Shown: positions 1-7,897 of the stretch, piece after piece
Layout of the letters: every line of letters begins with the position of its first letter
Numbering within the stretch: the stretch's first letter is position 1
DNA from: Ruminococcaceae bacterium AB4001
GTDB lineage: Bacteria; Bacillota; Clostridia; Saccharofermentanales; Saccharofermentanaceae
Length of the DNA: 64,000 nucleotides
NCBI GenBank assembly: GCA_000621765.1
Contig: JHXJ01000006.1
Span: 1 to 64,000, forward strand
Direction of reading: 5' to 3'
Translations under genes and position numbers: made by a program
The notes under the pieces: generated by a model
What the model saw: only the letters and a program-made list of their open reading frames with translations
What the model was told of the DNA's origin: nothing
The model's database searches: none

Positions 1-48
1 GAAGGATAATTTCTTATATGCAGCAAAGACTTCCTTTAACTCTGACAT
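1..48 (-). CDS. 5' end of an unidentified gene, cut by the window edge
   Basis: Only the first 16 codons lie in the window, read leftwards from the ATG at 48-46; the peptide begins MSELKEVFAAYKKLSF. A ribosome binding site (AAAGGAG) sits 8 bases before the ATG, and a strong promoter with LexA-like boxes lies just upstream, so this is very probably a real, DNA-damage-controlled gene. The visible residues are too few to name a family. It does not look like the start of LexA or RecA. Confidence 0.6.
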   Translation of the reverse strand, partial: MSELKEVFAAYKKLSF

Positions 49-70
49 CGTACCGGCTCCTTTCGAAAAC

Positions 71-118
71 AAACAAACGTTCTGTCAATATAATAGAACC
101 AGAACGAATGTTTGTCAA
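71..118 (-). promoter_or_regulatory. SigA promoter with two SOS (LexA) boxes
   Basis: Read on the minus strand, TTGACA (118-113) is followed by a 17-base spacer and TATTAT (95-90), an almost ideal vegetative promoter. Two sequences resemble the Gram-positive LexA box GAAC-N4-GTTC: GAACGAATGTTT at 102-113 overlaps the -35 spacer side, and AAACAAACGTTC at 71-82 lies around or just past the start of transcription. The second differs in one base from the perfect box in front of uvrB in this window. Promoter is seen; LexA control is inferred. Confidence 0.7.
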
Positions 119-146
119 CTGCGAAATTGAAAAGAGCCATTCTGTT

Positions 147-989
147 TTAGTTTGTCTCGATATACTGTGAAACGCAGATGTGTCTGCCGTCTGTGTCTTC
201 GAAAACGAACTGGCGGTTGGTCGTCATCTCCTGAGCAGCTTTTGCTTCAGGGAGATCTTCGACGATCTTTATGCCGTTTCCTGCGACTTCATTATGAAGA
301 AGGAACGGCTCAGAGCAGTATATGTACATATCGTACTTGATGCCGAATTCCCTTAAAGGCTTTGTTACGGCGCCTTTGCCCTTGACAAGAACTATCGCGA
401 TATTGTCGCGGTAAAGCTTGATATGGGGCATAGCCTCATCGTCCAGATGAACGGCTTTGAAACCGAGTTTATCTTCGTAGAACACAGCAGTCTTATAGAT
501 GTCTTCACATGCGAATACGGCTGCCTGGCTGTTCATGAGAAGAAGTCTGCCGCTCTCTTCGGTTTCTCCTTCTTTTGCTTCGACGGGAGCATTGTTTCCG
601 CTGTTGAACTGGTAACCGAGAAGAGGCGTGCCGAACAGCTTTTCGTGTTCTTCGAGGGAGTTCATCATCTCGCTTCTCCTGGTTATTTCTTCGCCGGACA
701 TTGTGGCGGGGATCTCGCTTAAGTATTCTATCTTCTCAAGATATTCAAGAAGGCTCATGAGTCTTACGTGAAGGGGGATGATGTCTGATGTTGCAGGTAT
801 CTCACATGCCCTTCCGTGGATGAACATCATACCCTCTTCGACGGCTTCGGCAGGGAGTCCCGCATACAGATGCATGAGAAGATTCATCTCTTCAGATGTC
901 TTTTCGTGAGTGCCGCCTTTTTTTATTGCGCTTTCGATCATGTCGAAAACGAGATTCATGTCATGCAGGGGGTATTCTTTGTTAAGCAT
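147..989 (-). CDS. Hypothetical protein with C-terminal VOC/glyoxalase-like domain
   Basis: About 280 residues. The last ~115 residues have the beta-alpha-beta-beta-beta pattern of the vicinal oxygen chelate (glyoxalase/bleomycin-resistance) fold, with the typical FYEDKLGF stretch after the first helix and a C-terminal VFEDTDG-like segment. The N-terminal ~150 residues are helical and acidic and match no family I recognise. The ATG at 989 is chosen over the upstream TTG because GAGGAG lies 6 bases before it. Substrate and metal dependence cannot be told. It is divergent from ybaK and lies upstream of the SOS-promoter gene on the same strand. Confidence 0.7.
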   Translation of the reverse strand: MLNKEYPLHDMNLVFDMIESAIKKGGTHEKTSEEMNLLMHLYAGLPAEAVEEGMMFIHGRACEIPATSDIIPLHVRLMSLLEYLEKIEYLSEIPATMSGEEITRRSEMMNSLEEHEKLFGTPLLGYQFNSGNNAPVEAKEGETEESGRLLLMNSQAAVFACEDIYKTAVFYEDKLGFKAVHLDDEAMPHIKLYRDNIAIVLVKGKGAVTKPLREFGIKYDMYIYCSEPFLLHNEVAGNGIKIVEDLPEAKAAQEMTTNRQFVFEDTDGRHICVSQYIETN

Positions 990-1033
990 AAGACGCTCCT
1001 CTAAGGATTTACTGGTCAATATATTTTAACAGT

Positions 1034-1062
1034 TTGAAACTGCTTGGCAATAAATATAAAAT
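1034..1062 (+). promoter_or_regulatory. Probable SigA promoter for ybaK
   Basis: TTGAAA (1034-1039), 17-base spacer, TAAAAT (1057-1062), about 40 bases before the ybaK start. It lies in the short divergent gap with the VOC-domain gene. Confidence 0.5.
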
Positions 1063-1101
1063 ATGCAGAACATAAAGACAGAGCAGATTAAGGAGAAAGA
1101 A

Positions 1102-1587
1102 ATGTCTCAGTTTAAGAAGACCAATGCAATGAGGATCCTTGATAAGGCAGGGATCGATTATACATATCAGGAATACGAATATGATGAGAATGACCTTGAC
1201 GGTCACCATGTAGCCGAATATCTCGGAGTGCCGTATGAGGAAGTCTTCAAGACACTGACGGCAGTGTCGGATAAGGGCGAATATCTCGTGTTCTGCATAT
1301 CGGTCGATGACGAGATCGATCTAAAAAAAGCCGCTGTTCTGGCTGGTGTCAAAAGAGTCGACATGATCCATGTAAAAGACCTCCTTAATGTTACCGGCTA
1401 TATCAGAGGCGGCTGCTCTCCCATCGGAATGAAGAAGCAGTACAGGACTTTTATCGATGAGATGGCAGAGCTTATCGACAATATCTGCGTAAGCGCGGGT
1501 CAGAGGGGAGTGCAGTTGAGAATGAAGCCTGCTGACCTGATTTCATTTACAAATGCCGTAGTCGGCGATTTTGCCGTACGCTCCTAA
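1102..1587 (+). CDS. ybaK: Cys-tRNA(Pro)/Cys-tRNA(Cys) deacylase YbaK family
   Basis: A 161-residue protein of the YbaK/EbsC editing family, which hydrolyses Cys mischarged onto tRNA(Pro) in trans. The whole chain is one YbaK/ProRS INS-like domain: TNAMRILDKAGI at the N-terminus, a conserved Lys in VFKTL, and the GGCSPIGMKK segment typical of the family near residues 110-120. Start at 1102 is set by AGGAGAAAGA directly before it; an upstream in-frame ATG at 1063 has no ribosome binding site. It stands alone, 49 bases before murC, and may be co-transcribed with it. Confidence 0.9.
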   Translation: MSQFKKTNAMRILDKAGIDYTYQEYEYDENDLDGHHVAEYLGVPYEEVFKTLTAVSDKGEYLVFCISVDDEIDLKKAAVLAGVKRVDMIHVKDLLNVTGYIRGGCSPIGMKKQYRTFIDEMAELIDNICVSAGQRGVQLRMKPADLISFTNAVVGDFAVRS

Positions 1588-1636
1588 AATGATAGAATTA
1601 CTTGGAAAATATACCGGAAACAGGAAGTGATAAGTC

Positions 1637-3088
1637 ATGTTAGAACCTAAGAGTTTTACATTGAATGATATACAAAAAGGCGCCCGTATCTACTTTATCG
1701 GTATCGGCGGAATCTCGATGAACGGTCTTGCACGACTTGCAAAACATGCAGGATTTGTTGTCGGTGGATCTGATAACCATCCCGGTGAGAGAACGGAGAT
1801 CCTGGAGGAGCAGGGCATAAAGGTCTATTATCCCCAGGTCGGTACGAATATCGATGAATTTAAGCCTGACTATCTTGTTAAGACTGCCGCTATCCTTCCT
1901 CACAATGAAGAGGTGAAGAGAGCGTCTGAGCTCGGCCTTCAGATCTTTGACAGAGCTGAATTTCTCGGAGCATTTACACGCACCTATAAGAATGTAATCA
2001 ATGTTTCCGGCACACACGGAAAGACTACTACTACATCGATGATCTCACTGATGATGATCGACCAGGGCGCAGACCCCACGGTTCATCTCGGAGCCGATCT
2101 CGATATCTTCAACGGGACTGTCAGAGCAGGATCGGAAGATCTCCTCGTATCTGAAGCCTGTGAGTTCAACAGATCTTTCCTTAATTTCTCGTCTACGACG
2201 GCCGTAATCACGAATATCGATCACGATCACGTTGACTGTTATCCGACTATAGAAGATGTTATCGATGTCTTCGCACGCTTTGTAAGGCTTGTTGACGATA
2301 ACGGCTATGTTGTCGTTTCAGGTCATGATAAAAACATTGCCAAGGCCATCAGCGAGGCACGTGATTTCTTCGCAGAAGAGGGAAGGACATTCCCGGGCGT
2401 TGTTACCTGCGCCATGGATAATGAGATCTGTGAGGTAACCGGCAAACCTGCCGATTTTACCGCTGAGAATATTACCTTTGTCGAAGGACTTCCTGAATTT
2501 GACATCAACGTAAGAGGTGAAGGCTCCATAAGGGTAAGCCTTAGGATCCCCGGAAGGCATAACATAGCAAATGCACTTAATGCTGCAGCAGCTGCATATC
2601 TCAACGGCGCTACGCTTGATGCGATCAAGAGTGCGCTTGACGGTTTCGGAGGCGCTGACGGCAGATATACGGTTAAGGGCAAGTACAAGGGCTGTGATGT
2701 AGTAGTTGACTATGCACATCACCCGACAGCTGCACGAGCTACCATCGAAGCGGCTTCAAACATGCCTCACAACAATATCCTCGTTGTTTTCCAGCCTCTT
2801 ACTTTCAACCGTACCAAGCTCCTTTTTGAGGACTATGTAACGAGTCTTCTTCCTTGCAAAAAGGTGTTGTTCGCTGAGATCTTCTCAGACAGGGAGAGTG
2901 ACACTCTCGGAATGTCCAGCAAGATGATCTCCGATGAGATCAACAAGCGCGGCGGCGATACCGAATTCTATGAAGACAGGGAAGAGCTGAAGAAGAGAAT
3001 CGATGAACTCATTAAACCCGGCGACATTATCCTGATCCTGGGACCTGAGGATATAAGGGAATTGGGCGACGAGCTCTGTCCGGAGTGA
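1637..3088 (+). CDS. murC: UDP-N-acetylmuramate--L-alanine ligase MurC
   Basis: The cytoplasmic peptidoglycan precursor ligase that adds L-Ala to UDP-MurNAc with ATP. Visible are the N-terminal Rossmann motif GIGGISMNGLA (about residues 22-32), the Mur ligase P-loop GTHGKTTT (about 125-132), the central domain with EACEFNRSF and NIDHDHVDCY, and the C-terminal domain with DYAHHPTA. The length of 483 residues is slightly long for MurC but normal. Mpl, a murein peptide recycling relative, is a theoretical alternative but is a Gram-negative enzyme. The stop codon abuts the next gene, so the two are translated in tandem. Confidence 0.95.
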   Translation: MLEPKSFTLNDIQKGARIYFIGIGGISMNGLARLAKHAGFVVGGSDNHPGERTEILEEQGIKVYYPQVGTNIDEFKPDYLVKTAAILPHNEEVKRASELGLQIFDRAEFLGAFTRTYKNVINVSGTHGKTTTTSMISLMMIDQGADPTVHLGADLDIFNGTVRAGSEDLLVSEACEFNRSFLNFSSTTAVITNIDHDHVDCYPTIEDVIDVFARFVRLVDDNGYVVVSGHDKNIAKAISEARDFFAEEGRTFPGVVTCAMDNEICEVTGKPADFTAENITFVEGLPEFDINVRGEGSIRVSLRIPGRHNIANALNAAAAAYLNGATLDAIKSALDGFGGADGRYTVKGKYKGCDVVVDYAHHPTAARATIEAASNMPHNNILVVFQPLTFNRTKLLFEDYVTSLLPCKKVLFAEIFSDRESDTLGMSSKMISDEINKRGGDTEFYEDREELKKRIDELIKPGDIILILGPEDIRELGDELCPE

Positions 3089-3090
3089 TG

Positions 3091-4647
3091 ATGAAGAAGA
3101 CTTCCCAGGTAGACCCTAAAGAAAGACCGGCCGCGCCGCAATACGGATTCCGTAAGCTGCGTCCGATAAAGATCCCCAAAGCTGCATGGTATGCTTTGGG
3201 GTTGTCGCTTGTTATGGCGGTAACTCTGTTTGTGCTCTATCTGGTGTCTTTCAGCGGCGTAAAGGATGCGGGAAATACTCTGCTCATCTATTCTGACGGA
3301 AGCAATATCCCCGAAGTGTCTTTGAGGAACAGCCTTGCGGCCGCGGATTTCAATTTTGAGATAGTTGAGCCGGACAAACGCAGTTCAAGACAGGGATATA
3401 CTTATGAACTTCCGGACGGCTATAACAAGGGCAAGGTAGTTGTATGCGCTGTCGGAAGTGATGCATTTAAGGTAATGAATGACCTTCTGTCCAATGGTTA
3501 TGGGAATATTGAGGGTTGTATTCTGGTAGATCCCGAATATCCCGGTAATGCATCCCTTGAAGGATATACAGGCGAATATCCCGCTCTGCCGTGTGCAATT
3601 TTCGGATCGGATACCAAAGCAAAATCTTCGTCTGAACTCGGAGGCTCCCAGATGATTTTCGAGAAGCTCTCGGGTGTAGATACGATGTATGGTCACTCGA
3701 CTCAGAGAGGAAAGATCTTTCCTTCCAAAGTCTTTGTCTCACAGAACCGTATGAGGTATCTTTCATTATCTTCATCGTTCTTCATCAACGGCAGATTCTC
3801 TTCGCCGGCTTTCCAAAACGAACTTGCACAGTATCTCGGAACCACATTCGGAAGAGGTTATTCTTCTTCAAGGATCGCCGTTTGGACCGTTATTCTCGTA
3901 TTTGCAATGTTCATGTCCATAGCTTCGTTTGCGGTATTCCTGTTTATGATACCCGTAAGCGTTCCGGACAAAGGCGATAAGATCTTAAAGGGCAGGGACA
4001 GTCTGGGAGCGATAATATTCCTGGGCATTTCCGGATGGACTGCTCTTTGCGGGGCTGTGATGACTTTTATCCCGCAGACCAGGTTCCTTACAGGCTATGT
4101 GGCGCTTTATGCCCCTGTAGCCATTATTGCGATGATGGCTGTCGCCCAGATAAAGATAATCAGTTCCAAAAAGATCACATATACAAGGAAAGACTATGGT
4201 TTTTCCATCTTTATCGCATCCGTCCTCGCAGGCGTTATAGAGATAATGATATTAGTCGCGCTTGGCTTAAATCTTACTAATGTAGGAAATAAGATAAAGG
4301 AGTCTTCAAATTGGATAGCTGCTCTTCTGGTATTTGTCATAATGAGCTTATCAGCTGTCGCCCTGATCCTCGCAGATAAGAAATCCAGGATATCAGGCCA
4401 GGGACCTGCGGCATACTTCGGAAGTCCTTTGTACTTTCTTGAAGCGCTGCTGCCTTCGGCTGTGCTGCTGGTACTGGGTGCGATCAATTCTGATTCCGGA
4501 CTTATCATTTCATCTCTTGCGGGCTTAGGGATCGGTATCTTACCGTTCGCCTGTGTAACCCCGATCAAGAGGATCTCGGATTTCTATGAGATCGAAGGCT
4601 TTATTTTTGGTATAATATCAGCGCTCATCCTGCTCATTGCCGGATGA
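3091..4647 (+). CDS. Polytopic membrane protein of unknown function, coupled to murC
   Basis: About 518 residues. One membrane segment (about 32-55) is followed by a ~200-residue outside domain rich in Ser, Gly and Tyr, then about eight more hydrophobic segments to the C-terminus. No motif was recognised. The start at 3091 has GGAG five bases before it; ATG 3088 and GTG 3085 are alternatives that overlap the murC stop. Translational coupling to murC suggests a role at the cell envelope, but that is only context. The outer domain begins with a short beta strand (TLLIYSDGSN) like a binding domain, without a clear match. Confidence 0.75.
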   Translation: MKKTSQVDPKERPAAPQYGFRKLRPIKIPKAAWYALGLSLVMAVTLFVLYLVSFSGVKDAGNTLLIYSDGSNIPEVSLRNSLAAADFNFEIVEPDKRSSRQGYTYELPDGYNKGKVVVCAVGSDAFKVMNDLLSNGYGNIEGCILVDPEYPGNASLEGYTGEYPALPCAIFGSDTKAKSSSELGGSQMIFEKLSGVDTMYGHSTQRGKIFPSKVFVSQNRMRYLSLSSSFFINGRFSSPAFQNELAQYLGTTFGRGYSSSRIAVWTVILVFAMFMSIASFAVFLFMIPVSVPDKGDKILKGRDSLGAIIFLGISGWTALCGAVMTFIPQTRFLTGYVALYAPVAIIAMMAVAQIKIISSKKITYTRKDYGFSIFIASVLAGVIEIMILVALGLNLTNVGNKIKESSNWIAALLVFVIMSLSAVALILADKKSRISGQGPAAYFGSPLYFLEALLPSAVLLVLGAINSDSGLIISSLAGLGIGILPFACVTPIKRISDFYEIEGFIFGIISALILLIAG

Positions 4648-4684
4648 TACTGATAAATAGAAGTCCACTATTATTAATTTATTG

Positions 4685-4714
4685 TTGACTTTATCTTGCC
4701 CGTGGTGTTATCAT
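4685..4714 (+). promoter_or_regulatory. Promoter of the rplU-prp-rpmA operon
   Basis: TTGACT (4685-4690), 18-base spacer, TATCAT (4709-4714) preceded by TG, giving an extended -10. Transcription would start near 4721 and produce a leader of about 92 bases. The -10 lies inside the loop of the terminator hairpin of the upstream operon. Confidence 0.65.
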
Positions 4715-4745
4715 ACGCGGGTGACCGCATGCAACGGGCTTTTTT
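4698..4745 (+). terminator. Intrinsic terminator of the murC operon
   Basis: GCCCGT (4698-4703) pairs with ACGGGC (4734-4739) followed by six T; a smaller GCGG-GTGA-CCGC hairpin lies inside. Only a transcript coming from upstream carries both arms, because the rplU promoter starts RNA inside the loop. The two signals therefore overlap without the operon terminating itself. Confidence 0.6.
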
Positions 4746-4812
4746 AAATGCGCATTTTTATAGGCGCTGCCTTGGTTTAAGCAGCGAGACTGGAAGAACA
4801 GGAGGAACGAAT
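4715..4812 (+). ncRNA. L21 leader-type 5' untranslated region
   Basis: The structured leader before rplU contains a GCGG-GTGA-CCGC hairpin near its 5' end and a CGCTGC...GCAGCG hairpin at 4765-4786, followed by a purine-rich stretch with the ribosome binding site AGGAGG. Position and architecture match the L21 leaders found before rplU in Firmicutes, thought to be bound by L21 for autoregulation. Assignment is by position and hairpins; a covariance-model search was not possible. Confidence 0.6.
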
Positions 4813-5115
4813 ATGTACGCAGTTATCAAGACAGGCGGCAAGCAGTACAAGGTTTCTGTAGACGATGAGATCTTCGTTGAGAAGCTTGAAGGAGAGGCTG
4901 GCAGCCAGGTTACTTTCGAAGATGTACTTGCAGTATCCGATGACAACGGTATCGTAGCTGGTGATGTTAAGGCTACAGTTACTGGTGAGATCGTAAAGCA
5001 GGGCAGAAACAAGAAGGTTATCGTCTCTAAGTACAAGGCTAAGAAGGGCTACAGAAGAAAGAATGGTCACAGACAGCCTTACACACGTGTACTTATCAAG
5101 GCTATCAACGCTTAA
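4813..5115 (+). CDS. rplU: 50S ribosomal protein L21
   Basis: 100 residues covering the complete L21 protein, which binds 23S rRNA near L20. It starts [14 protein letters not shown], the family signature, and ends with the basic [17 protein letters not shown] stretch. AGGAGG is 6 bases before the ATG at 4813; the frame is open further upstream but that part is the RNA leader. First gene of rplU-prp-rpmA, the usual Firmicutes order. Confidence 0.97.
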   Translation: MYAVIKTGGKQYKVSVDDEIFVEKLEGEAGSQVTFEDVLAVSDDNGIVAGDVKATVTGEIVKQGRNKKVIVSKYKAKKGYRRKNGHRQPYTRVLIKAINA

Positions 5116-5133
5116 TCTAGGGCTTAAGGCTTT

Positions 5134-5505
5134 ATGATTTCCGTTATCGTCAACAGGGAAGGCAACCGTATCTGCGCGATATACGCCAACGGACATGCAG
5201 GTTTCGCCGATTCCGGATATGACATCATATGCAGCGGAGTATCAACACTCCTCTTTACTGCAGCTAATGCTTTGGAAGATATTTGCGGTTACGACGGCGA
5301 GTCATTTTTCAGGGTAAGCGGTAAAGGCACGGAAGACGTCAATCTCAGGATAACGGTTCCCGATATAGGGGACGATGAGACAAAGAACAGGGCTCAGGTA
5401 ATAATGAGAACCTGCGAGTTAGGTCTTATCGGGATAGCAAGAGATTATAACGACAGTAAGAAGAAGTACGTAGAGATTATTAATTCGAAAACACCGGAGG
5501 TGTAA
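5134..5505 (+). CDS. prp: Ribosomal-processing cysteine protease Prp
   Basis: 123 residues. Prp removes the N-terminal extension of L27, an essential maturation step in Firmicutes. The catalytic His is in NGHAGF (His21) and the catalytic Cys in DIICSGVS (Cys33), at the spacing known for the family. It lies between rplU and rpmA, as expected, and its substrate in the next gene has the matching cleavage site. Confidence 0.93.
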   Translation: MISVIVNREGNRICAIYANGHAGFADSGYDIICSGVSTLLFTAANALEDICGYDGESFFRVSGKGTEDVNLRITVPDIGDDETKNRAQVIMRTCELGLIGIARDYNDSKKKYVEIINSKTPEV

Positions 5506-5507
5506 TT

Positions 5508-5786
5508 ATGATTAAGTTTGATTTACAGCTCTTCGCACATAAGAAGGGAATGGGTTCCACCAAGAACGGCCGTGAATCCCAGTCCAAGAGATTAGGCGCG
5601 AAGAAGGGTGACGGACAGACAGTTCTGGCCGGCAATATTCTTGTCAGACAGCGTGGCACAAAGATCCATCCCGGAACAAACGTAGGAATCGGATCTGATG
5701 ATACACTCTTCGCTTTGATTGACGGTAAAGTCAAGTATGAGCGTATGGGCAAGGATAAGAAGCAGGTTAGCGTTTATCCTGCCTGA
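5508..5786 (+). CDS. rpmA: 50S ribosomal protein L27 with Prp-cleaved N-terminal extension
   Basis: 92 residues. L27 reaches into the peptidyl transferase centre. The first ten residues [10 protein letters not shown] form the Firmicutes extension ending in the Prp site LQLFA; mature L27 would start at [12 protein letters not shown]. The body ([28 protein letters not shown]) is a complete L27. It begins two bases after the prp stop, with GGAGG upstream inside the end of prp. Confidence 0.97.
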   Translation: MIKFDLQLFAHKKGMGSTKNGRESQSKRLGAKKGDGQTVLAGNILVRQRGTKIHPGTNVGIGSDDTLFALIDGKVKYERMGKDKKQVSVYPA

Positions 5787-5815
5787 TCAGGCATTTTAAA
5801 GGAAAAAACCTAAAC

Positions 5816-5851
5816 GAGCAGTCTGTCGCTATATTAGCGGTCGGACTGCTC
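5816..5851 (+). terminator. Hairpin between rpmA and obgE
   Basis: GAGCAGTC (5816-5823) pairs with GACTGCTC (5844-5851), with an inner CGCTA/TAGCG stem. It is followed by TTGATTTTG, a weak T run, so it may terminate only part of transcription or act as a processing site that separates ribosomal protein and obgE expression. Confidence 0.55.
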
Positions 5852-5872
5852 TTGATTTTGAGGGAGAATCAG

Positions 5873-7150
5873 ATGTTTATAGATCATTCTAAGATTTATG
5901 TTAAGGCCGGAGACGGCGGTAATGGAGCGCTCAGCTTTCACACCGAGAAATACATCACCAACGGAGGTCCGGACGGTGGCGACGGCGGTGATGGCGGTGA
6001 CGTTATCCTTCAGGCTGTTCCGAATCTGACAAGCCTTCAAAACTTCAGATTTAAGCACAAGTTTATCGGAAATAACGGTGCCAAAGGAATGGGCAAGAAG
6101 ATGTACGGTAAATCAGGTGAAGACCTGGTTATCGCGGTTCCTGTCGGAACGGTCGTAAAAGATGCTGTAACCGGTGATATAATTGCCGATCTTACCGAAC
6201 CCGGACAGAAAGTCGTTGTTGCCAAAGGCGGCAAGGGCGGACTCGGAAACATGCACTATGCCAATTCCATCAGGCAGGCGCCTCAGTTTGCCACACCCGG
6301 AAGTGCCGGTGAAGAGCGCGAGCTTTCTATAGAGTTAAAGCTCATAGCAGACTGCGGACTCGTAGGATTCCCAAATGCGGGTAAATCTACTCTTCTTTCC
6401 GTTCTTACCAGAGCGAAGCCGAAGATTGCCGATTATCCGTTTACGACACTTGAACCGGTACTTGGAGTTGTTTCAAAGGATGATTTCTCTTATGTTATCG
6501 CCGATATTCCGGGCATCATCGAGAATGCTCATGAAGGAGCCGGCTTAGGCCATGATTTCCTCAGACACATTGAGAGAACAAGACTCCTCGTACACGTTGT
6601 TGACCTGTCGGCTGCTGACGGAAGAGATCCTATAGAGGATTTCAAGACGATTAATAATGAGCTTGAGGAATTCAGCTTGGATCTTGCGTCAAGGCCCCAG
6701 ATCGTCGTAGGCAACAAATGTGACGGAGTATCTGAAGAAGATGCGAAGAAGTTCGTTGATGCGGTTAAGGGCATGGGATATGAGGAAGTTTATATCATCT
6801 CGGCTGCCGGCATGATCGGGGTCCAGGAACTGGCCGACAAGATCACTGAGGCAGTTTCCAAGCTTCCTCCCACGGTGCTCCATGACGTAGTTCAGGGCGG
6901 TGAGCGTGTCTATACATTTGACGAAGGAAAGAAGTTTGAAATCGTCATCCACGAAGACGGTGTATTTGAAGTTACGGGAAAATGGATCAACAAGATCTTT
7001 AATTCGACCAACTTCGAAGATACGGAATCGACCAACTTCTTCCAGAGAACACTTGAGAATGAAGGTGTTTTCGAGGAACTCAAGAGAGCCGGATGTAAGG
7101 AAGGCGATACTGTCAGGATAAGCGATCTCGAGTTTGATTATTTCGACTGA
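5873..7150 (+). CDS. obgE: Ribosome-assembly GTPase Obg/CgtA
   Basis: 425 residues with the three Obg parts. The glycine-rich Obg domain covers about residues 1-158. The GTPase domain follows, with G1 GFPNAGKST (about 165), G3 DIPGI, and G4 NKCD (about 281). The C-terminal OCT domain begins near 350 with YTFDEGKKFEIVIHEDG. Obg binds the 50S subunit and couples assembly and stress to GTP/ppGpp. The ATG at 5873 follows AGGGAG; the upstream in-frame TTG at 5852 is rejected. It lies directly after rpmA, as in many Firmicutes. Confidence 0.96.
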   Translation: MFIDHSKIYVKAGDGGNGALSFHTEKYITNGGPDGGDGGDGGDVILQAVPNLTSLQNFRFKHKFIGNNGAKGMGKKMYGKSGEDLVIAVPVGTVVKDAVTGDIIADLTEPGQKVVVAKGGKGGLGNMHYANSIRQAPQFATPGSAGEERELSIELKLIADCGLVGFPNAGKSTLLSVLTRAKPKIADYPFTTLEPVLGVVSKDDFSYVIADIPGIIENAHEGAGLGHDFLRHIERTRLLVHVVDLSAADGRDPIEDFKTINNELEEFSLDLASRPQIVVGNKCDGVSEEDAKKFVDAVKGMGYEEVYIISAAGMIGVQELADKITEAVSKLPPTVLHDVVQGGERVYTFDEGKKFEIVIHEDGVFEVTGKWINKIFNSTNFEDTESTNFFQRTLENEGVFEELKRAGCKEGDTVRISDLEFDYFD

Positions 7151-7318
7151 CATGCCTGATCCGGCATTCCGAAAGTGACCATTATGACCAAGATTTCATA
7201 ATTCGGGTCTCTTGTTCACGAATTGTTAACAGTTGTTCCCTTATGATGCCTTAATACTAATGTATCCTTACATTGTAAGACGAGAACACAATATTTAAGT
7301 TTTGAGTTTGTTTGTAGA
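7151..7318 (+). other. Intergenic stretch after obgE, no gene seen
   Basis: 168 bases before the next terminator. It begins with a small ATGCC-TGATCC-GGCAT hairpin just after the obgE stop and is otherwise AT-rich. No reading frame with a ribosome binding site was found. It could be a 3' untranslated region or hold a short RNA ending at the terminator at 7352. Confidence 0.4.
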
Positions 7319-7352
7319 GATGCCGCAGGATGATACCTACGGCATCTTTTTT
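7319..7352 (+). terminator. Strong intrinsic terminator
   Basis: GATGCCGCAGG (7319-7329) pairs with CCTACGGCATC (7336-7346) with one mismatch and a 6-base loop, followed by six T. It ends the rplU-obgE transcript, or a separate short RNA starting in the gap. Confidence 0.8.
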
Positions 7353-7429
7353 ATGGTACAAAGCCCTATTTATTTTTTATTCTAATAGAGTAAAATAATT
7401 GAGACCCAATGGAATAAGAAAGGGATAGA

Positions 7430-7891
7430 ATGGATTTTTTCGTTCAGATAATTACTAACAGAATACTGGTAGTTGGTGTTGTGTCATGGTTTTTGGCACA
7501 GGTCTTCAAGTGCATCAGCAATCTTATTTTGACAAAGAGATTCAGCATAGAGAGACTTTTCGGCGATGGAGGTATGCCCAGCGGCCACTCTGCCACGGTC
7601 GTATCCGTTGCTGTAGCGACAGGCCTTTATGAAGGATTTGACTCAGCTCTTTTTGCGGTTGCCATGATCGTGGCGATAGTTGTAATGCATGATGCCATGA
7701 ATGTCAGGTATCAGGCAGGAAAACAGGCAGAACTCTTAAATGTAATGGCTGAGATGTTTGAGAAGGTCACAGGTGCTGATCTTCCCAATGAAGAAAAACT
7801 TAAGGAGCTTCTTGGTCATACGCCGCTTCAGGTTGCAGCCGGATCCATTTTGGGAGCAGCAACAGCGATAGTAATGTATCTTGTATTCTGA
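7430..7891 (+). CDS. Divergent PAP2 family (DUF212, YuiD-like) membrane protein
   Basis: 153 residues with hydrophobic segments at both ends and in the middle. The PSGHS motif (about residues 51-55, GMPSGHSATV) is shared with PAP2 phosphatases. The later HDAMNVRYQAGKQAE stretch is typical of the divergent DUF212/YuiD family, whose members are small integral membrane proteins of unproven, possibly lipid-phosphatase, function. AAAGGGATAGA precedes the ATG. The downstream alkD-like gene starts 6 bases after its stop. Confidence 0.87.
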   Translation: MDFFVQIITNRILVVGVVSWFLAQVFKCISNLILTKRFSIERLFGDGGMPSGHSATVVSVAVATGLYEGFDSALFAVAMIVAIVVMHDAMNVRYQAGKQAELLNVMAEMFEKVTGADLPNEEKLKELLGHTPLQVAAGSILGAATAIVMYLVF

Positions 7892-7897
7892 TGTCTC

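Noticed and set aside
2318-2722. Antisense frames over murC and similar long opposite-strand frames over dnaE, dnaK and lepA
   Set aside because: No ribosome binding sites or recognisable protein motifs; they follow from codon bias of the true genes.
4696-4812. N-terminal extension of L21
   Set aside because: The frame is open by chance across a structured RNA leader; L21 begins MYAVIKTGG in all relatives.
5781-5792. Perfect 12-base palindrome GCCTGATCAGGC at the rpmA stop
   Set aside because: It cannot form a hairpin with a usable loop and has no second copy; treated as chance.
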